From Laetiporus sulphureus 93-53 (Eukaryota; Basidiomycota; Agaricomycetes; Polyporales; Laetiporaceae), in contig NW_024468522.1 of NCBI RefSeq assembly GCF_001632365.1, positions 376,910 through 440,909 of the forward strand: a stretch of DNA of 64,000 nt, read 5' to 3'. Under the pieces are notes generated by a model that made no database searches, was not told the DNA's origin, and saw only the letters and a program-made list of their open reading frames with translations. The number at the start of each line of letters is the position of its first letter. Position 1 is the stretch's first letter. Positions 59,788 to 64,000 of the stretch are shown one piece after another. A program made the translations under genes and the position numbers.

Positions 59788-62700
59788 ATGACATCTCCAT
59801 ATGCTAGCTTGACCGTCGAGGAGATATGTGTGATCGTCGAGCTGATTGAGCACATCTCTCAATGTCAGCAATGTGACAAGCAATCATTGTTAATTCAACT
59901 GAAGAGGTTTCCTTCAGATTTGCAGGCTGCATTGCATGAAGCTGTCATTCGCAAGACTGAATTAAAATGCATCGCCCATCGGGATTACGTACATGCATAT
60001 TGGAAAAGGGAATGGGAGTGGCGAGATGGTCGACAACATGCAAATAGAAGCACAGTGCAGACAGAAGACAGCAGTGCGAGTGAAAGGCATGCAGAAGAAA
60101 GCACGTTTCTATCATTGCTGACAGAAGAAGAATGCAGAGAATGCCACAGGCAGTTCATGGATTCGATTTCGAGCAAAGCACTGAGGTTGACGATATGCGG
60201 TGTATGTGGTCGATGGGGGCTGCAGTCATTATTAGATACTCAGCCAGTTTCCGTGAGTCAAATACCAAATTATGACTGCCTCATTTCGCAGACCATCGAA
60301 CCATTCCATGACATGGTGGATGGCATTGTGCTTGCACGAGAAGCAATTCGTGACATAGAGGAAGAAAAGATCATGGACATCTGTGCTGAATGCATGTCAA
60401 ATTTGAACAACGAACGCAGGGATGGTCAAATTGCAAGGTGGTCTTTAGTGAACAATCTGTGGTTAGGAAGCATTCCCTGAAAGCTCGCAAAGCTTACCTT
60501 GCCCAAAAAGCAGCTCATTGCATTACTCTATCCTCAGGTGTTCACCGTGAAGTTGTATCTAAAGGACCCATTGACCGCGATAAAGGAGGATTCCTTACAA
60601 ACAGCTTTGAATGGTAACATTACTATGTTCACCCTCAAAAATCTGAAGATCATGGAGATGTTAGCCAGAAATCTGATGCCGCGACCACCTGCAATCTTAG
60701 CTCATTTGATATCCATTACTTTCATTGGGAAAGGATGGTTACGGAGACATCATCTTCACAAGACATATTGAGTCAGATGAGCGGCAGTGGCAGATGCTCT
60801 TCGATGGCTGAAAGCCCATAACTGCTATTATAAAGACATTGAAATAGACATTTTGTGCATTCAATGTCTCTCCGAAGATGATGTTCCTGAAGAATTGCTT
60901 GCCGTTACATGTCAAAACGAAGATGTCAGTATATTACAGGCTGAGAATGACAACTATGTACCTTTGTACATCAACATGGACACAAACAATCATCATGTTG
61001 CAGATGGTTAGCCATTTATGCACAAATGTCATGTTATGTAAACACTGATGAATATTTGCATCAATTCAGATAGCGGTGGAGATGTTTTACCACTCCAGTT
61101 TGTAACCAGCGCTGATATGGATTCAATTGGCCAGTCCATGGATGAATTAATGATGTGAGGGCTTGAAAATACATGGCAAAATGAACACAATGGATGTTAT
61201 TTGGTGCAGCATAGCCAACATCCAGTGCAAGATTTTGGCTATCCTCTGCAGCGAGATGTGAACGATTCGAATCAACATGAACATAATCTGTTCAAGAAAG
61301 CATTTCCCACCTTGTTTCCATATGGTGTTGGTGGCATTGAAGCTGATCGACTGGTCCATGTATCTTTCATTGAACATGTTTGATGGTGTTTGCAGTTCCA
61401 TGATGGACATTTTTGTCGACATCATTCATTCCCTTTTCTGGTGTTTGGTATCGAACAAAGGAGACAGGCTCTTACATCTGCAAAAATCCAAATCAATCAG
61501 CATGGCTTCGAAGCAGACACGCAGATTTTGACACATATCACTGTAGATGATCTTCGTCAAGCAGCAAGAGAAGAGGCTGCAAAGAGGTCTATAAGTAACA
61601 GGGCCATGCATTTGCTGAAGACATATATTCATGCTGTGGGTGGATGGGTTATAGGATCTGATCAAGCACGTTATCAGCCCAGATCGAAGATATGGTCTAC
61701 ATCCATTTACCTGTCACCACCAACCCTGTGGATGACAATTAATTCTGATGACTTACATGATCCTATCGTCCAGATTTTCGCTGGAGAGCGCATTGATATG
61801 GAAAACTTATCTGCAACTCTAGGACCAGATGCAAAACGATGTGCGAGCAATGTTGCACATGATCTTATGGCTGCTGCACAATTTTTCAAGTATCTTGTCA
61901 ATGCAATTGTAGAGAAGTTGTTTCAAATAAGAGTTACGAACCATGGAAAATGAGTTGAAAGCAAAATTGGGGTTATTGATCGTGTGAGCAGTTATTTTGG
62001 AGTGGTAGAAAGCCAAGGTCATGGAACTCTCCATCTTCATATGTTTGTATGGCTTCACGATGCACCGTCAGCAGATGAAATGATCAACGCTTTCAGTCAA
62101 GAAGACTTCTGAGAGAAAGTGCGCACGTACATTGCAAACACAATCCATGCTCATGTAGATGGACTGGATAATGAGTCGTCTATTAGATCATGTGCACCGG
62201 AACCTCAAATTGCATACGGAAGGCCACCAGATCCTAGCTGGGGGAGCTACAAAAAAGATTTCATTAGATTGGAGAAGAGGGTAGCACGATCAAAGCAGGT
62301 TCATAAATGCGAAGCGAATCACTGCCTGATGAAGTACAGAGGGTGCAAGCGAGGCACCCCCCTGGGCTCTGTTCAATGTCAATTGGGTAGATGAAGCTAG
62401 AAGATGGGGACCAAAGCATACGTTTGGGTATTTCAACTCATGGCAACCAGACATATCAGTTGCAGTATGCTGTAACAATGACATCAAACTCCTTATGAAT
62501 GGCAGAGACACAGACAACATTACCTTCTATGAAACCAACTATACGAGCAAGAAACAGGGGCGAAGCTATAATATGTCAGCACTGTTTGCGAATTCACCAG
62601 CTTTCCAATTAGAAGACAATCCGTATCTGCAAGACATCAGAAAGCATAATCAAATGATGTTGTTCCAGTATATACATGTATTGAACAGAGAATAAGAAGT

Positions 62701-64000
62701 TGCAGCACCGATGGTCATAATGCTTCTGATGGAGTGGGGATTCGTATTCAGCTCGCATCAGTACGAGACCATTTATTGATCAACTTTTGTGCAATATCTA
62801 TTGAAGAATGACAGCAGTTTACGGTCAACGAATAAGTGAGTTAATTCAATGAACCATCAAGCACAAAGTGATAACTGAGTGTAAATATATACAGCATGTC
62901 TGTTCATCCACCACAATCAAACGATAGTGGTGAATCCATTGACAATCATGTTGACATACATCATTAAAAAGTACATTCACATGTTCGCATTGACAAATTG
63001 TTCATAGCAAGATGATGACAAAAATGTCAGTATTAGTTTCGATGATCAACATTGTTTGAATATGCGAAGCCAGGTTGTCGATTATCAATTTCGAGTAAAT
63101 GAGCTTGAGACACACAACGTGTTAGAATTTTTCATGAACACCTATGAAGAGAAGTTAACAAGCAGAAGCGAGCATGCACTCAATAATGAGAGGGAGGAAA
63201 GAGGACATATTTTCAACATGTGATCACGATATTGGTCCGGGCATCCATTTCACAACAATGAGTCCGAATATTGTGAACTGAAGGGCATAACACCCTACTC
63301 AACTTCATCGAAAATATTTTTCATGTTGAGATTTGATGGATCTCCATGTCAGAGCATTTTATTGTGCATCCATGTTACTGCTTTTGAAGCCATGGCAACA
63401 GTTACAAGGTCTCTGAGAGCACGAACAAACATGGAAAAATACATATGAACAGTTTCTGCGTGGCACGTCAGATGGTATCTGAAGAATTATTTTAAATATA
63501 CAACATTTTCACCAATGCGAAGTGAGTGCATTAGAGCATGCAGAGAGGAAAAATGACACCGGTCATGCGGTACCATCCCCAGATAAGGAAAGCGAAGTCG
63601 ATGTGAATTTTCATGATGAAGTCAATGCTGGTGACAATAGGGTGAACATGTCCGAACATGATGATGAAATGCTCATAGTGGAGTTAACGGATGCTTTGGA
63701 AGTGATCTGGGAACATTTGCATGGGCTCCTAGTGGTAGAAATGGGACAAATTGCTGGTATATTTGATGATTCGAAATGGACAATGTGTCTCTTGTCGACA
63801 CAATGTGCAACGTGTAATGACCTGGATCAATTACAGAGATGGAAATTGGACCTGATAAAGCAATCAAACAAGCTTAGACTGTCTGATTCCATCAATGCTG
63901 ATGACAATGAAGAGATCAGCGATGTCAAACATTATCAAGGAAATGTCGACAGTGATCTGACTGTAGACATGATGGTCTCACATCTGATGACTGAATCTTT
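59788..64000 (+). pseudogene. Helitron replicase/helicase, N-terminal part, decayed and cut by window end
   Basis: From ATG 59788 a frame with Cys pairs (ICGVCGRWG, CAEC) and NNLWLGSIP continues, past stops, into ALLYPQVF, VADALRWLKAHN, ALFPYG-like TLFPYGVGGIEADR, FPFLVFGIEQRR and the HUH-nuclease motif region YFGVVESQGHGTLHLHMFVWL (region 61990-62055). This order is that of agaricomycete Helitron proteins (DUF6570-like, then Helitron-like N domain). TGA stops lie at 60478, 60767-60780 (two), 61156, 61381, 61951 and 62110, and a frameshift near 62370. More fragments run to about 63.6 kb. The helicase domain would lie beyond the window. Confidence 0.8.

Overview
The window is nuclear DNA of a filamentous basidiomycete, most likely an agaricomycete mushroom or polypore. 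Genes are dense and cut by many 46-76 nt GT-AG introns. Gene content is fungal: a calcineurin A, a Sin3 co-repressor, a Lcb3-type lipid phosphatase, a Gmh1/UNC-50 protein, and agaricomycete BTB and F-box families. I rebuilt exon structures by hand, checking splice consensus, reading phase and family similarity. Every joined model below closes in frame, but none was tested against databases or transcripts.

Layout. 0-8 kb holds a Ser/Pro-rich protein, a bZIP factor with an upstream ORF, and a seven-exon sphingoid-base-phosphate phosphatase. 8-12.6 kb holds a BTB gene between stretches of decayed sequence. 12.6-27 kb is the conserved core: a 1,374-residue WW protein diverging from UNC-50, calcineurin A, and Sin3 copy A. 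27-44 kb is rich in mobile elements. A LINE-type element sits just upstream of a tRNA-Ala gene with a 14-bp target duplication. Next come a 4EHP-like cap-binding protein, a copia gag relic, an apparently intact Mutator-like transposase gene, and a small LTR element with 270-bp LTRs and a 5-bp duplication. The block ends with an 18-exon gene fusing a DUF2235 hydrolase to DM9 repeats. 44.6-53.8 kb holds Sin3 copy B in the opposite orientation to copy A, a broken and an intact BTB gene, and an F-box gene. From about 53.8 kb to the end the DNA becomes AT-rich and holds a stop-riddled Helitron replicase that runs off the window.

Functional themes. The two Sin3 copies share a ten-exon plan, so they arose by DNA duplication and then diverged. 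Calcineurin, bZIP, Sin3 and the 4EHP-like protein are regulators. UNC-50 and the Lcb3-like phosphatase act in the endomembrane system. Nothing here looks like an operon or biosynthetic cluster. The most unusual items are the DUF2235-DM9 fusion with 9- and 10-nt micro-exons, one of which carries the predicted catalytic serine motif, and the LINE insertion 44 bp upstream of a tRNA gene. The sequence has one assembly gap of 335 N inside the LINE.
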